From Chordibacter sp038110535 (GTDB taxonomy: Bacteria > Verrucomicrobiota > Verrucomicrobiia > Opitutales > Seribacteraceae), in assembly GCA_038110535.1 (NCBI GenBank), contig JAYNJW010000004.1, forward strand, positions 1 to 64,000: DNA of 64,000 nucleotides. Direction: 5' to 3'. Position 1 is the first letter of the stretch, and the number at the start of each line of letters is the position of its first letter. This document shows positions 34,444-42,731 of the stretch, one piece after another. The notes below the pieces were generated by a model that saw nothing but the letters and a program-made list of their open reading frames with translations, was not told the origin of the DNA and ran no database searches. The position numbers and the translations under genes are program-made.

Positions 34444-35298
34444 ATGATACCATCCTTACAAAATGGAGTTTCTGCGCTAAAAAGCCTTTCGGAGGGCTTG
34501 CAAGTGCTCAGTAACAACATTGCCAATGTCAATTCCCTTGGATACAAGTCAGCCCGGGCTAATTATTCTGACAATTCCTACATCTATCAAAACAACCCTG
34601 GTTTTGCTCTCGATGGAGAGCCTAAAAATGATACCCGTAATTACGGATCAGGGGTGCATGTCGGTTCCCTTTCATCCAATTTCAACCAAGGGGTTATCGA
34701 AAACACCGGTTTAGACTTGGACTTCGCCATTGAGGGAGAGGCACTCCCGAATGGAGGCGGTTTTTTTGAAGTGATCGATCCAAGCACGGGTGAAATATTC
34801 TACACCCGAGCGGGTGCTTTTGAATCGACCAACCAAGGATTGGTGGTCACTCGGGACCAGTACCGATATCAACTCAATAATGTAAACGGAGAGGCACTTG
34901 CCATCGGGCTTGAAGATGGTGAAGATCTATTGGCACGTAGAGTGGACGCCAATGGCATGGTTAGCCTAATTGTGAGCAAAGATGGTCAGGACTCGATCCG
35001 GAATTCCGGCCAAATTAAGCTGGCTAATTTTAGTGCCCCTCAATACCTCCGGCGCATGGGGAATGGCTTTTATTCTAACGGGAGTGCAGGTGAAAATTTA
35101 GCTGGTTTGGTCGACAACGCGATTCCTGCCTCTGGATCCAATGGCAAAATCAAACAATACGCCCTTGAACTTTCTAATGTGGACTTAACAAATGAATTTG
35201 CCATGATGATCAGTCATCAACGATCTTTTCAGGCAGGTTCCCGAATAGTTACTACCTCTGATTCTATTCTGAACGAAGCCATAAACCTTAAGCGCTAA
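34444..35298 (+). CDS. flgE: Short FlgE, flagellar hook protein
   Basis: A 284-residue protein placed after flgD, the hook position. N-terminal ALKSLSEGLQVLSNNIANVN and C-terminal NEFAMMISHQRSFQAGSRIV with TTSDSILNEAINLKR are the hook/rod signatures. Two beta domains lie between: VHVGSLSSNFNQGVIENTGL and LDFAIEGEALPNGGGFFEVI. At 284 residues it is far shorter than most hook proteins (about 400 or more) and close to FlgF/FlgG size, so the outer D2 domain is reduced or missing. No other hook candidate is in the window. Confidence 0.82.
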   Translation: MIPSLQNGVSALKSLSEGLQVLSNNIANVNSLGYKSARANYSDNSYIYQNNPGFALDGEPKNDTRNYGSGVHVGSLSSNFNQGVIENTGLDLDFAIEGEALPNGGGFFEVIDPSTGEIFYTRAGAFESTNQGLVVTRDQYRYQLNNVNGEALAIGLEDGEDLLARRVDANGMVSLIVSKDGQDSIRNSGQIKLANFSAPQYLRRMGNGFYSNGSAGENLAGLVDNAIPASGSNGKIKQYALELSNVDLTNEFAMMISHQRSFQAGSRIVTTSDSILNEAINLKR

Positions 35299-35317
35299 CC
35301 CTAAATTATTTCTCCGA

Positions 35318-35851
35318 ATGAGTGCAGATCAATTAGATGAATTACCCGCGAGTGAAGGAAGCAAGAAATCAGGTGGTGGAAATTTAGTCCCTGTCCTTAT
35401 TGCGATTGTCCTTGCTCCGGCACTTACCGTGGCCGCAATGACATTTGTGATCAAAATGAACAAGCCTGAACAGGTGATTAAGGATCAAATTATTGAAGGT
35501 GGGCAGCCTTTGGATATGGAACCTTCAGGAGAAGAGAAATTTTACGAGATCAAGCAACTCATCACTAATTTGGGTGGACCGATTAAGTCGCGATATATCA
35601 ATTTGGAACTGCGGCTGGAAGGAATTGCGGGTGACTTTGAAAAAGTCTTGGAAATGAATGAGCATCGCATTCGAGACAAAGCCCTTTCCATCATGGGGGG
35701 GTACACTTATGAAGATGCCCAGCTTGATGGTTTTCAAGAACGAGTAAGAATTGATCTCAAAAAAGCATTTTCACTGGTTTTACGGAAGTATCGTGATGGG
35801 GAAAGTGATTTGATACGCCAGATATACTTCACGCAATTTGTTGTTCAATAA
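35318..35851 (+). CDS. fliL: FliL, basal-body associated protein
   Basis: A 177-residue single-pass membrane protein. A Ser/Gly-rich cytoplasmic head is followed by a membrane helix (LVPVLIAIVLAPALTVAAMT at about 23-42) and a periplasmic stomatin-like FliL domain (YEIKQLITNLGGPIKSRYIN, then LRLEG and HRIRDKALSIMGGYTYED). FliL supports the stators under load. The order flgE-fliL-fliM is common. It starts 20 bases after flgE. Confidence 0.9.
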   Translation: MSADQLDELPASEGSKKSGGGNLVPVLIAIVLAPALTVAAMTFVIKMNKPEQVIKDQIIEGGQPLDMEPSGEEKFYEIKQLITNLGGPIKSRYINLELRLEGIAGDFEKVLEMNEHRIRDKALSIMGGYTYEDAQLDGFQERVRIDLKKAFSLVLRKYRDGESDLIRQIYFTQFVVQ

Positions 35852-35868
35852 CAAGAGAATCCACATCC

Positions 35869-36888
35869 ATGGCTGATACTGATAATTTTGAGGATGAAAG
35901 CTTCGACCTTGATGAACTAAAGGAGGGTTCTTCGGGAGGAGATCTTGTCTTTTTGCACGACGGTACAAAATTACAGGGTTCTGCTAATCTCAAAATTAAA
36001 AAATACGATTTTACCAACCCCATCGTTTTGTCAGAATCAGACCTTGCGTTATTGAAAACGAAATCCGAGCAGTTCGTGTATTACTTGGCGGGTCACTTAT
36101 CCATGTTTTTACGTACTGAGTTTAACCTCGAGTTAGAGGATTTAAACGCCGATCTTTACAAAAGTTTTATTTCCTCAATTAATTCGCCGTCCTGTGTTAC
36201 CCTTTTTAAACTGCAGGAATTGAATGGCGTTGGTTTGCTCGATGTTAATTCCCATTTGTCCGCCACAGTTGTTGACCGCATTTTGGGAGGGCGTGGCTCT
36301 ACCAACCCAGAGGAAAGAGGGTTGACCGATATCGAAAAAGCCCTCGTTGAAGATTTTAACCTTATCATTTTGGAGGAGTGGTGCAAACAGTGGAGTTCGA
36401 TCAAAAAGCTCAATCCTGTTGTGATCGGTACCGAAACGACTGGTAAGTTTCTGCAGACATCTCCTCCCCACGCGATGATGCTAATTTTAAACATGGAAGC
36501 TTCCTTTGGGGATGTCTCCGGACCCTTGCGTGTAGCAGTTCCTTATTACACCATGGAACCGGTTTTGAGTGGAATCCTATCGCAATCGAATATCCCGAGT
36601 AAATCCAAGACTTCCATCTCCCCAAAATGGCATGAGATTTACGATGAAATTCCTGTCGATATTTCAGTGGAATGGGATGCCTTCCAGCTTTCCGTTCGTG
36701 ATCTTCTAAACTTAGAAGTAAACGATATCATTGAAATGAATCCTGAAATTGTATCGCAGACAAAAGTCAGGATTGAAGATCGTACATGTTTTGTCGGTGA
36801 AATCGGGTTAGAAGGTGATCAAGTAGCTTATCAAGTAAACGAATGTAAGACAGAAGGACTCAACCTTATAGGAAAATCTCATGGATAG
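35869..36888 (+). CDS. fliM: FliM, motor switch protein with atypical N-terminus
   Basis: A 339-residue C-ring protein. The middle domain carries VTLFKLQELNGVGLLDVNSH, DRILGGRGSTNPEERGLTDI with the GGRG motif, and EKALVEDFNLIILEEWCKQW; the C-terminal SpoA domain ends DRTCFVGEIGLEGDQVAYQV. The N-terminus is acidic (NFEDESFDLDELKEG) and lacks the usual LSQ-x-EIDALL peptide that binds phospho-CheY. The stop overlaps the fliN start by eight bases. Confidence 0.92.
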   Translation: MADTDNFEDESFDLDELKEGSSGGDLVFLHDGTKLQGSANLKIKKYDFTNPIVLSESDLALLKTKSEQFVYYLAGHLSMFLRTEFNLELEDLNADLYKSFISSINSPSCVTLFKLQELNGVGLLDVNSHLSATVVDRILGGRGSTNPEERGLTDIEKALVEDFNLIILEEWCKQWSSIKKLNPVVIGTETTGKFLQTSPPHAMMLILNMEASFGDVSGPLRVAVPYYTMEPVLSGILSQSNIPSKSKTSISPKWHEIYDEIPVDISVEWDAFQLSVRDLLNLEVNDIIEMNPEIVSQTKVRIEDRTCFVGEIGLEGDQVAYQVNECKTEGLNLIGKSHG

Positions 36889-37129
36889 TAAAAAAATGGA
36901 TATCGTTATGGATGTGAAAGTCCAAGTCACGGTTCAGTTGGGTACGGCTCAACTTCCAATGAAAGAAATTGTGGAATTAAGCCCAGGTTCTCAAATTCAA
37001 TTAAAGCAGAACGCCAAAGACCCGGTGAGCCTATTGGTAAACGGCAAACTCATCGCCCTTGGTGAGGTTGTGGTGATTGATGACAGGTTTGGTCTAAAGA
37101 TCACTGAAATTGTAGATTCAATATCCTAA
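36881..37129 (+). CDS. fliN: FliN, motor switch protein
   Basis: An 82-residue SpoA-domain protein forming the base of the C-ring and docking FliH/FliI. The pattern IVMDVKVQVTVQLGTAQLPM, then IVELSPGSQIQLKQNAKDPV, LLVNGKLIALGEVVVIDDRF and GLKITEIV is diagnostic. It is close to a minimal FliN, lacking the N-terminal extension of the 137-residue enterobacterial form. It overlaps fliM. A 67-base spacer with no recognisable site separates it from fliO. Confidence 0.95.
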   Translation: MDSKKMDIVMDVKVQVTVQLGTAQLPMKEIVELSPGSQIQLKQNAKDPVSLLVNGKLIALGEVVVIDDRFGLKITEIVDSIS

Positions 37130-37196
37130 TTTCTTGGATTTTTAGATTTTCCTCGCTGTGGCTTAATCTACTTCCTTAATCCGGCAAAATGGTATC

Positions 37197-37505
37197 ATGG
37201 ATCAACTCGAGGAATTGAGTCAAATTTTTCGAGTGTTGGGCTTTTTGGGTGTATTTGCCTGCTTGGCTTTCTTTCTCACCAAATTTCTCAACCAAAGGGA
37301 TTTGGCTAAAAAAACAGCCAAAGGAAAAGGTGGAATTGTTTTGTGCGATACCCGATCACTCGGAAATAAGCAATTTCTCGTAGTTGCAGAGTATGAAAAG
37401 GAGAAATTTCTGTTAGGTATAAGTTCAGGCAGTATAGAACTGCTGGCCAAGCTTAATCAATCGCCCATGCCCGTCAATTTACCTGTCCAGGAAACGGTTT
37501 CCTAA
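37197..37505 (+). CDS. fliO: FliO, export apparatus assembly protein
   Basis: A 102-residue small membrane protein between fliN and fliP, the FliO position. It has one membrane helix (VLGFLGVFACLAFFLTKFL at about 13-31) and a short cytoplasmic domain IVLCDTRSLGNKQFLVVAEY followed by EKFLLGISSGSIELLAKL, which fits the FliO pattern. FliO assists assembly of the FliP ring. It is followed after six bases by fliP. Confidence 0.88.
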   Translation: MDQLEELSQIFRVLGFLGVFACLAFFLTKFLNQRDLAKKTAKGKGGIVLCDTRSLGNKQFLVVAEYEKEKFLLGISSGSIELLAKLNQSPMPVNLPVQETVS

Positions 37506-37511
37506 TTGCAA

Positions 37512-38297
37512 ATGTTCAAACTTTTAGAAACTGGAAGAAGCCATCGGGTGTGCTGGCTGGTTTTTTGTTTTTCTTTCTTATTTTTCTGTAGTGTAGGAGA
37601 TGCTCAAACGGTTGGAACAGGATCGCCTGGGCTAAGAATAGATGTAAGCGGAGCGAACGAAGAGGGAGATTTAGGGCTGGCCATACAATTGGTCATCGCG
37701 ATGACAATCTTAACCCTTGGGCCCTCTGTAATTATGATGATGACTTGCTTTACCCGCATCATCATTGTGCTCGGGTTTGTCCGAAATGCGATCGGAGTAA
37801 ATGCGGCCCCATCCAGTCAGATTATTATTGGCCTAGGATTATTTTTAACTTTTTTCATTATGGGACCGGTTTGGAACAAAATCTATGATGATGCGGTTAC
37901 ACCATATATGGAAACAGCGATGAAATCTTCGGAGGCTTTAGAAGTTGCGACTGCCTACATGAAAGATTTTATGATGAACCAAACTAGGCAAGAAGACGCT
38001 CAGTTCTTCTTGGAGATATCCAGGCAGGGAGCGATGACTCGGGATGAATTACCGCTGAGCATAGTTGTGCCTTCTTTTATCCTGAGCGAGCTAAGAACTG
38101 CTTTTCAGATGGGATTTTTAATTTTTATCCCATTCATCGTGGTCGATTTTATTGTGGCTTCCACGCTTATGTCCATGGGGATGATGATGATGCCTCCGGT
38201 GGTCATTTCGATGCCATTTAAACTTCTGCTTTTTGTCTTGGTTGATGGTTGGTATTTAATTGTCCAGTCGCTGGTTGAAAGTTTTAATGTCTCCTAA
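37512..38297 (+). CDS. fliP: FliP, export gate protein
   Basis: A 261-residue core component of the flagellar type III export gate. A cleavable signal peptide (VCWLVFCFSFLFFCSVGDAQ) precedes four membrane segments, as in other FliP proteins. LTLGPSVIMMMTCFTRIIIV, GLGLFLTFFIMGPVW, FILSELRTAFQMGFLIFIPF and SMGMMMMPPVVISMPFKLLL are all highly conserved. I chose ATG 37512; a TTG six bases upstream adds two residues. fliQ follows after 15 bases. Confidence 0.96.
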   Translation: MFKLLETGRSHRVCWLVFCFSFLFFCSVGDAQTVGTGSPGLRIDVSGANEEGDLGLAIQLVIAMTILTLGPSVIMMMTCFTRIIIVLGFVRNAIGVNAAPSSQIIIGLGLFLTFFIMGPVWNKIYDDAVTPYMETAMKSSEALEVATAYMKDFMMNQTRQEDAQFFLEISRQGAMTRDELPLSIVVPSFILSELRTAFQMGFLIFIPFIVVDFIVASTLMSMGMMMMPPVVISMPFKLLLFVLVDGWYLIVQSLVESFNVS

Positions 38298-38312
38298 CGA
38301 AAGATAAGTCCT

Positions 38313-38582
38313 ATGACCATGGAGTTGGCCGTCGACCTGATGAGAAACTTGCTACAAACAGGATTGATTATCGCGATTCCCATTTTAGGTACTGCAACCG
38401 TTGTCGGTCTGCTAGTTAGTTTTATTCAGTCCATTACGAGCTTGCAGGAGCAAACCCTGACCTTTGTTCCCAAATTAATCTGTGTTTCTTTGGCCATCGT
38501 GTTGGCATCGAATTTTATTCTTAAAACGATGACCGACTTTTGCATTTCGATGTTCAACCTGATTCCCACAATGGCTCAGTGA
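38313..38582 (+). CDS. fliQ: FliQ, export gate protein
   Basis: An 89-residue protein of two membrane helices. AVDLMRNLLQTGLIIAIPIL, then VVGLLVSFIQSITSLQEQTL followed by TFVPKLICVSLAIVLASNFI, is the FliQ signature including the conserved Gln-rich loop. Its TGA stop overlaps the GTG start of fliR by four bases, the usual coupling. Confidence 0.96.
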   Translation: MTMELAVDLMRNLLQTGLIIAIPILGTATVVGLLVSFIQSITSLQEQTLTFVPKLICVSLAIVLASNFILKTMTDFCISMFNLIPTMAQ

Positions 38583-39343
38583 CCATTGAGGCTGAACAAA
38601 TTGTTGTTTGGGTCTTGGTTTTGCTCAGGACCGGGGCCTTTTTTATTGGGATTCCTCTTTTTGCAGGTAGGCTCATACCGGTCAGAATCCGAATGGCGTT
38701 TGGTCTTATTTTGTCGCTATTGATAAGCCCTTTTGTGCCAGCGGACTTGGCCATTTCTTCCCATTATGTTGGAGCCATCCTGTTGTCGATGAATGAAATT
38801 TGCATCGGCTTGCTTCTGGCAATGATGGTACGCATGGTATTTTTTGCTGTGGAATTGGCAGGCTTTTTAATTTCTTACGAAATCGGGTTGATGGCCAGTA
38901 ACAGCATCAATCCTCTTCTTGGATCTACCGATGCTACGCTGAGCAGTTTGTTTTATTACTTTAGTTTACTTATCTTTTTTATTGTCGGTATCCATCAGGA
39001 AGTGATCAAGGCGTTCACTTTGAGTTTTGAGATTCTGCCAATCGGAAGTTTTTTTCTGCAGGCTAATCCGATGGTTGAATATGTCAGAGAGGTTTCCAAT
39101 GTATTTGTGTTGGGTGTATTAATGGCTGCTCCTTTTGTGGCACTCAATTTTATTGTCAATGTTTCCTTTGCCGTACTCGGTAAAGCCGTACCGAAAATGA
39201 ATGTTTTTATTACCAGTTTTGCAGTTCGTATATTGGCCGGGCTGGTTTTATTGGTTTCATCGATTTTGTTATTTTCATCCTATGTGATTGAGCACAGTAG
39301 GAGATCGGTTCAGGTAATGCTCGATATTATTCAATCCGGATAG
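38579..39343 (+). CDS. fliR: FliR, export gate protein
   Basis: A 254-residue membrane protein completing the FliPQR gate. The start is the GTG in GTGA overlapping the fliQ stop; a longer frame from 38540 lies inside fliQ. Features are VVWVLVLLRTGAFFIGIPLF near the start, IPVRIRMAFGLILSLLISPF, MNEICIGLLLAMMVRMVFFA, ELAGFLISYEIGLMASNSIN and ALNFIVNVSFAVLGKAVPKM near the C-terminus, as in FliR. Length is normal. flhB starts 17 bases downstream. Confidence 0.95.
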   Translation: MTIEAEQIVVWVLVLLRTGAFFIGIPLFAGRLIPVRIRMAFGLILSLLISPFVPADLAISSHYVGAILLSMNEICIGLLLAMMVRMVFFAVELAGFLISYEIGLMASNSINPLLGSTDATLSSLFYYFSLLIFFIVGIHQEVIKAFTLSFEILPIGSFFLQANPMVEYVREVSNVFVLGVLMAAPFVALNFIVNVSFAVLGKAVPKMNVFITSFAVRILAGLVLLVSSILLFSSYVIEHSRRSVQVMLDIIQSG

Positions 39344-39359
39344 AATCTTCCTCCTGGTT

Positions 39360-40484
39360 ATGTCTGATGTAGATAAGAGTTCAAAAACGGAGCCTCCTAC
39401 AGAAAAGAAATTATCGGAAGCCAGATCAAGAGGGCAATTTGCGAAAGCGCCCGAAATCGGAATGACGGCGACTCTGCTTGCAGGCTTACTGGTCCTCTTT
39501 TTTTGGGCTCCCGGCAAAGCAGGTGAACTGATGCTTTTTACCAAATCTGTCTTTGAGAATTTGGATAGTATTCAGGCAACGCAGGAGGGAATGGCCAGCA
39601 CCTTTGGCGATTCGTATTTGGCAATGGGATTGATTGTGTTGCCTATGTTGATGGGATGTTTTCTCGCATCCTTATTGGCCGAAGGTCTTCAGACTGGCTT
39701 TAGTTTTACTCCCAAGGCCATTGAGCCACAGTTCAGTAAAATGAATCCGATCAAAGGGATACAAAGAATTTGGGGTTTAAAAGGGCTTAAGGCATTCTTC
39801 GTCGATTTTTTAAAGTTTTTATTCATTGGTACGGTGGTGTGGTTGACCATCCTGATTTTTCTAAAAGACCCAATTTTTTATGCCCCAATCCCCATTCAAC
39901 ATATACCTGATTTCATTTACGAACTTTTGATCGTAATGTTTGCCCTTCTTGTACTAATGCTAATGGTCGTGGCGATCATCAATTTCATCATTAAAAAGAA
40001 AGAGCACACCGATGAAATGAAAATGACCAAACAGGAGGTAAAGGAAGAGCGCAAAAGTAAGGAAGTTTCTGAAGAAGTAAAATCGGCTCAAAGAAGAAAG
40101 GCCATGGAGATGGCTATGGGACAAAATCTGCAAGATGTATCGACCGCAGATGTCGTGGTAACCAATCCTACTCACTACGCCGTGGCACTAAAATATGAAA
40201 AAGGCACGGATAATGCTCCAGTTGTGGTTGCGAAAGGTCATGACATGCTTGCACGGAGAATAAAATTGATAGCAAAAGAATTTGAGGTCCCCATGGTTGA
40301 GGATAAGCCTGTGGCACAAATGCTTTATGCTCTGGGAGTTGTGGGACAGCCTATTCCTTTCCAGCTCTATCAGGTTATTGCCAAGATACTTGCTGATGTT
40401 TACAAAAAACACTCGTACTATTTCCATCGATTGAAAGCGAGAAGGCTACTATCACGTAGCCGATCTTCCGTACAGCTTGCCTAA
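39360..40484 (+). CDS. flhB: FlhB, export switch protein
   Basis: A 374-residue export gate protein that changes substrate specificity from hook to filament. It starts KTEPPTEKKLSEARSRGQFA, the FlhB opening. Four membrane segments follow, and the cytoplasmic domain contains the self-cleavage site in VVVTNPTHYAVALKYEKG (NPTH near residue 268), then DMLARRIKLIAKEFEVPMVE and YALGVVGQPIPFQLYQVIAK. Length is typical. Its stop overlaps the flhA start by one base (taatg). Confidence 0.96.
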   Translation: MSDVDKSSKTEPPTEKKLSEARSRGQFAKAPEIGMTATLLAGLLVLFFWAPGKAGELMLFTKSVFENLDSIQATQEGMASTFGDSYLAMGLIVLPMLMGCFLASLLAEGLQTGFSFTPKAIEPQFSKMNPIKGIQRIWGLKGLKAFFVDFLKFLFIGTVVWLTILIFLKDPIFYAPIPIQHIPDFIYELLIVMFALLVLMLMVVAIINFIIKKKEHTDEMKMTKQEVKEERKSKEVSEEVKSAQRRKAMEMAMGQNLQDVSTADVVVTNPTHYAVALKYEKGTDNAPVVVAKGHDMLARRIKLIAKEFEVPMVEDKPVAQMLYALGVVGQPIPFQLYQVIAKILADVYKKHSYYFHRLKARRLLSRSRSSVQLA

Positions 40485-42730
40485 TGGAATTATTGCAAAA
40501 ATTTCATCCCTTTTTTTCCCGCTTCAAAGGGAACTCTGATTTGGGGTTCATTTTTGGTCTATTTGCCGCTGTTTTTTTGTTGGTTATTCCCATTCACAAA
40601 GATCTGCTTAGCGTACTGCTCGTTTTCAGTATCGCCATTTCCCTGCTCATTCTTCTCACCGTGGTCTATGTCAAAGAGCCACCTGAATTTTCAGTTTTTC
40701 CCACAATTCTATTGGCGGTTACTCTTTACCGGTTGGGGCTCAATGTTGCTTCCACCCGACTCATTCTGTTGGATGGGGATGCGGGGTCAGTTATCCAGTC
40801 TTTTGGCACCTTTGTGGTGGGGGGCAATTATGTGGTCGGTGCAGTCATTTTCTTTATTCTTGTCATTATTAATTTCGTAGTGATTACCAAGGGTGCCGGT
40901 CGAATTGCGGAAGTGACTGCCCGGTTTACTCTGGATGCAATGCCGGGTAAGCAAATGTCTATTGATGCAGAGATGAATGCGGGCATTATCACGGAGGCTC
41001 AAGCCCTGTCAAAACGGGCCAAGATTCAAAAAGATGCCGATTTTTACGGAGCGATGGATGGTGCCAGTAAATTTGTCCGAGGGGATGCTATTGCCGGCAT
41101 ATTCATTACTGTAGTCAATGTGATTGGAGGCATCTTGATCGGTTATTTTCAAAGGGAAATGGCGATTGCAGAGGCCCTTCAGTCCTACACTATACTATCG
41201 ATAGGGGATGGTTTGGTTTCTCAGATTCCTGCCATTATTATCTCAATTGCTGCTGGTATTTTAGTTACCCGTTCTTCCGACGAAGCCAACTTGGGAGAAT
41301 TCGTGGGTAAGCAGTTGACCATATACCCCCGTGCCATTGCTATCTCTGGGTTTTTGCTCCTTCTTTTCTCTGTTTTCCTTTCGGAAACATTTTGGCCCTT
41401 TTTCCTTTTGTCGGTAGCATGTTTTGGTATTGCTTATTATCTCTCCCAGCGAGCCCAGACCGCTTCCACTGTGGAGGAACTTGACCCTGCTCTATCGCAT
41501 GTTGCTACCGGAAGTGGAGGACAACAACATTCCACTGGCGGCAAATCCCCTGATTCTGCACCTGCATCGCCCGAAGGTATACCGAGTAGCAGTGCAAGCA
41601 TGGAGAAAGCTATCGAACAAGAAGTCTTCGCCTTGGAAATGGGGTATGGCTTATTAATTTTGGCCGATAAGGGCAAGGGAGGGGATCTACTTGAGCGGAT
41701 TACAGGAGCCCGAACTAATTTTGCCAAGGAAATGGGAATGCTTTTACCCACAATTGGGGTCAGAGATAATATCGAACTCGAACCCAATGAATACCGTTTT
41801 CTGCTTCGCGGAAAAGAAATCGCCCGATCCTCGGTTATGCCCGATCGTTTTTTAGCAATGAATATGGGTGGGGGTAATGATGATAAGCTGGATGGTGTCT
41901 CAACCATTGAGCCGGTCTTTGGCATTAAGGCAAAATGGGTTAGCGAAAAAGACAAGAGGAAAGCGGAAGTTGAAGGATTCACTGTGGTCGATCCTTCCTC
42001 TGTCTTGGTCACCCATCTTTCCGACATTCTTAAGAAGTCGGCTTATTTGATTCTTGAAAGAGAAGGGACTCAAAATTTACTTGACCTGATTAAAGACAAA
42101 AACCCAACCTTGGTCAGTGAATTGCTGCCTGATTTAGTCAGCGTTGGTATCATCCAGCGCACCTTGCAGAATCTCTTAAGAGAAAGAATTCCGATCAAGA
42201 ATTTAACTCTTATTTTGGAAACAATTGCCGATATGGCACCCATTACCAAAAATCCGGATGATCTCTCTGAGCAGTCGAGAAAGCGTCTTGGCATGTATTT
42301 TGTTAAGGAATACGAAACTGAGCCCTCCAAGTTGGTGTCCATGACCTTGGACCCAAAACTAGAACAAATTCTAGTTCAGCGGGTCAAAAAGAGTCAATTT
42401 GATGTTGGTTTAGCAATGGATCCGGATCTGACTCAGGGATTAATTGCTGAGATTGTTCCAAAAATTGATGAAATGACAGATCAAGGCTTAACTCCCTGCT
42501 TGGTAACAACTGCAGATCTTAGGCTCGCATTGAGAAGATTTTTAGAACCCAGTTATCCGCAACTCGCGATTTTTGCCTACCAGGAAATTCCCGCTGAAAC
42601 CATGGTTGAGCCTTTCGCATCCATCACCCTTCCACAATTTTCAATCCCTGAGAATTTCTCTGCTATGTCCGATCAGGGAACTGAGCATGATAAAGGTTTA
42701 GTGACCAATGAACCTCAACTGGTGAGCTAG
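40484..42730 (+). CDS. flhA: FlhA, export gate protein with enlarged linker
   Basis: A 748-residue export gate protein. The membrane half contains the FHIPEP signature RFTLDAMPGKQMSIDAEMNA near residue 150 and DADFYGAMDGASKFVRGDAI. The C-terminal nonameric ring domain includes SELLPDLVSVGIIQRTLQNL, IPIKNLTLILETIADMAPIT and QLAIFAYQEIPAETMVEPF. It is about 50 residues longer than the family average because of a Ser/Gly/Pro-rich insertion in the linker at about 330-375 (VATGSGGQQHSTGGKSPDS). The overlap with flhB suggests coupling. Confidence 0.95.
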   Translation: MELLQKFHPFFSRFKGNSDLGFIFGLFAAVFLLVIPIHKDLLSVLLVFSIAISLLILLTVVYVKEPPEFSVFPTILLAVTLYRLGLNVASTRLILLDGDAGSVIQSFGTFVVGGNYVVGAVIFFILVIINFVVITKGAGRIAEVTARFTLDAMPGKQMSIDAEMNAGIITEAQALSKRAKIQKDADFYGAMDGASKFVRGDAIAGIFITVVNVIGGILIGYFQREMAIAEALQSYTILSIGDGLVSQIPAIIISIAAGILVTRSSDEANLGEFVGKQLTIYPRAIAISGFLLLLFSVFLSETFWPFFLLSVACFGIAYYLSQRAQTASTVEELDPALSHVATGSGGQQHSTGGKSPDSAPASPEGIPSSSASMEKAIEQEVFALEMGYGLLILADKGKGGDLLERITGARTNFAKEMGMLLPTIGVRDNIELEPNEYRFLLRGKEIARSSVMPDRFLAMNMGGGNDDKLDGVSTIEPVFGIKAKWVSEKDKRKAEVEGFTVVDPSSVLVTHLSDILKKSAYLILEREGTQNLLDLIKDKNPTLVSELLPDLVSVGIIQRTLQNLLRERIPIKNLTLILETIADMAPITKNPDDLSEQSRKRLGMYFVKEYETEPSKLVSMTLDPKLEQILVQRVKKSQFDVGLAMDPDLTQGLIAEIVPKIDEMTDQGLTPCLVTTADLRLALRRFLEPSYPQLAIFAYQEIPAETMVEPFASITLPQFSIPENFSAMSDQGTEHDKGLVTNEPQLVS

Positions 42731-42731
42731 T

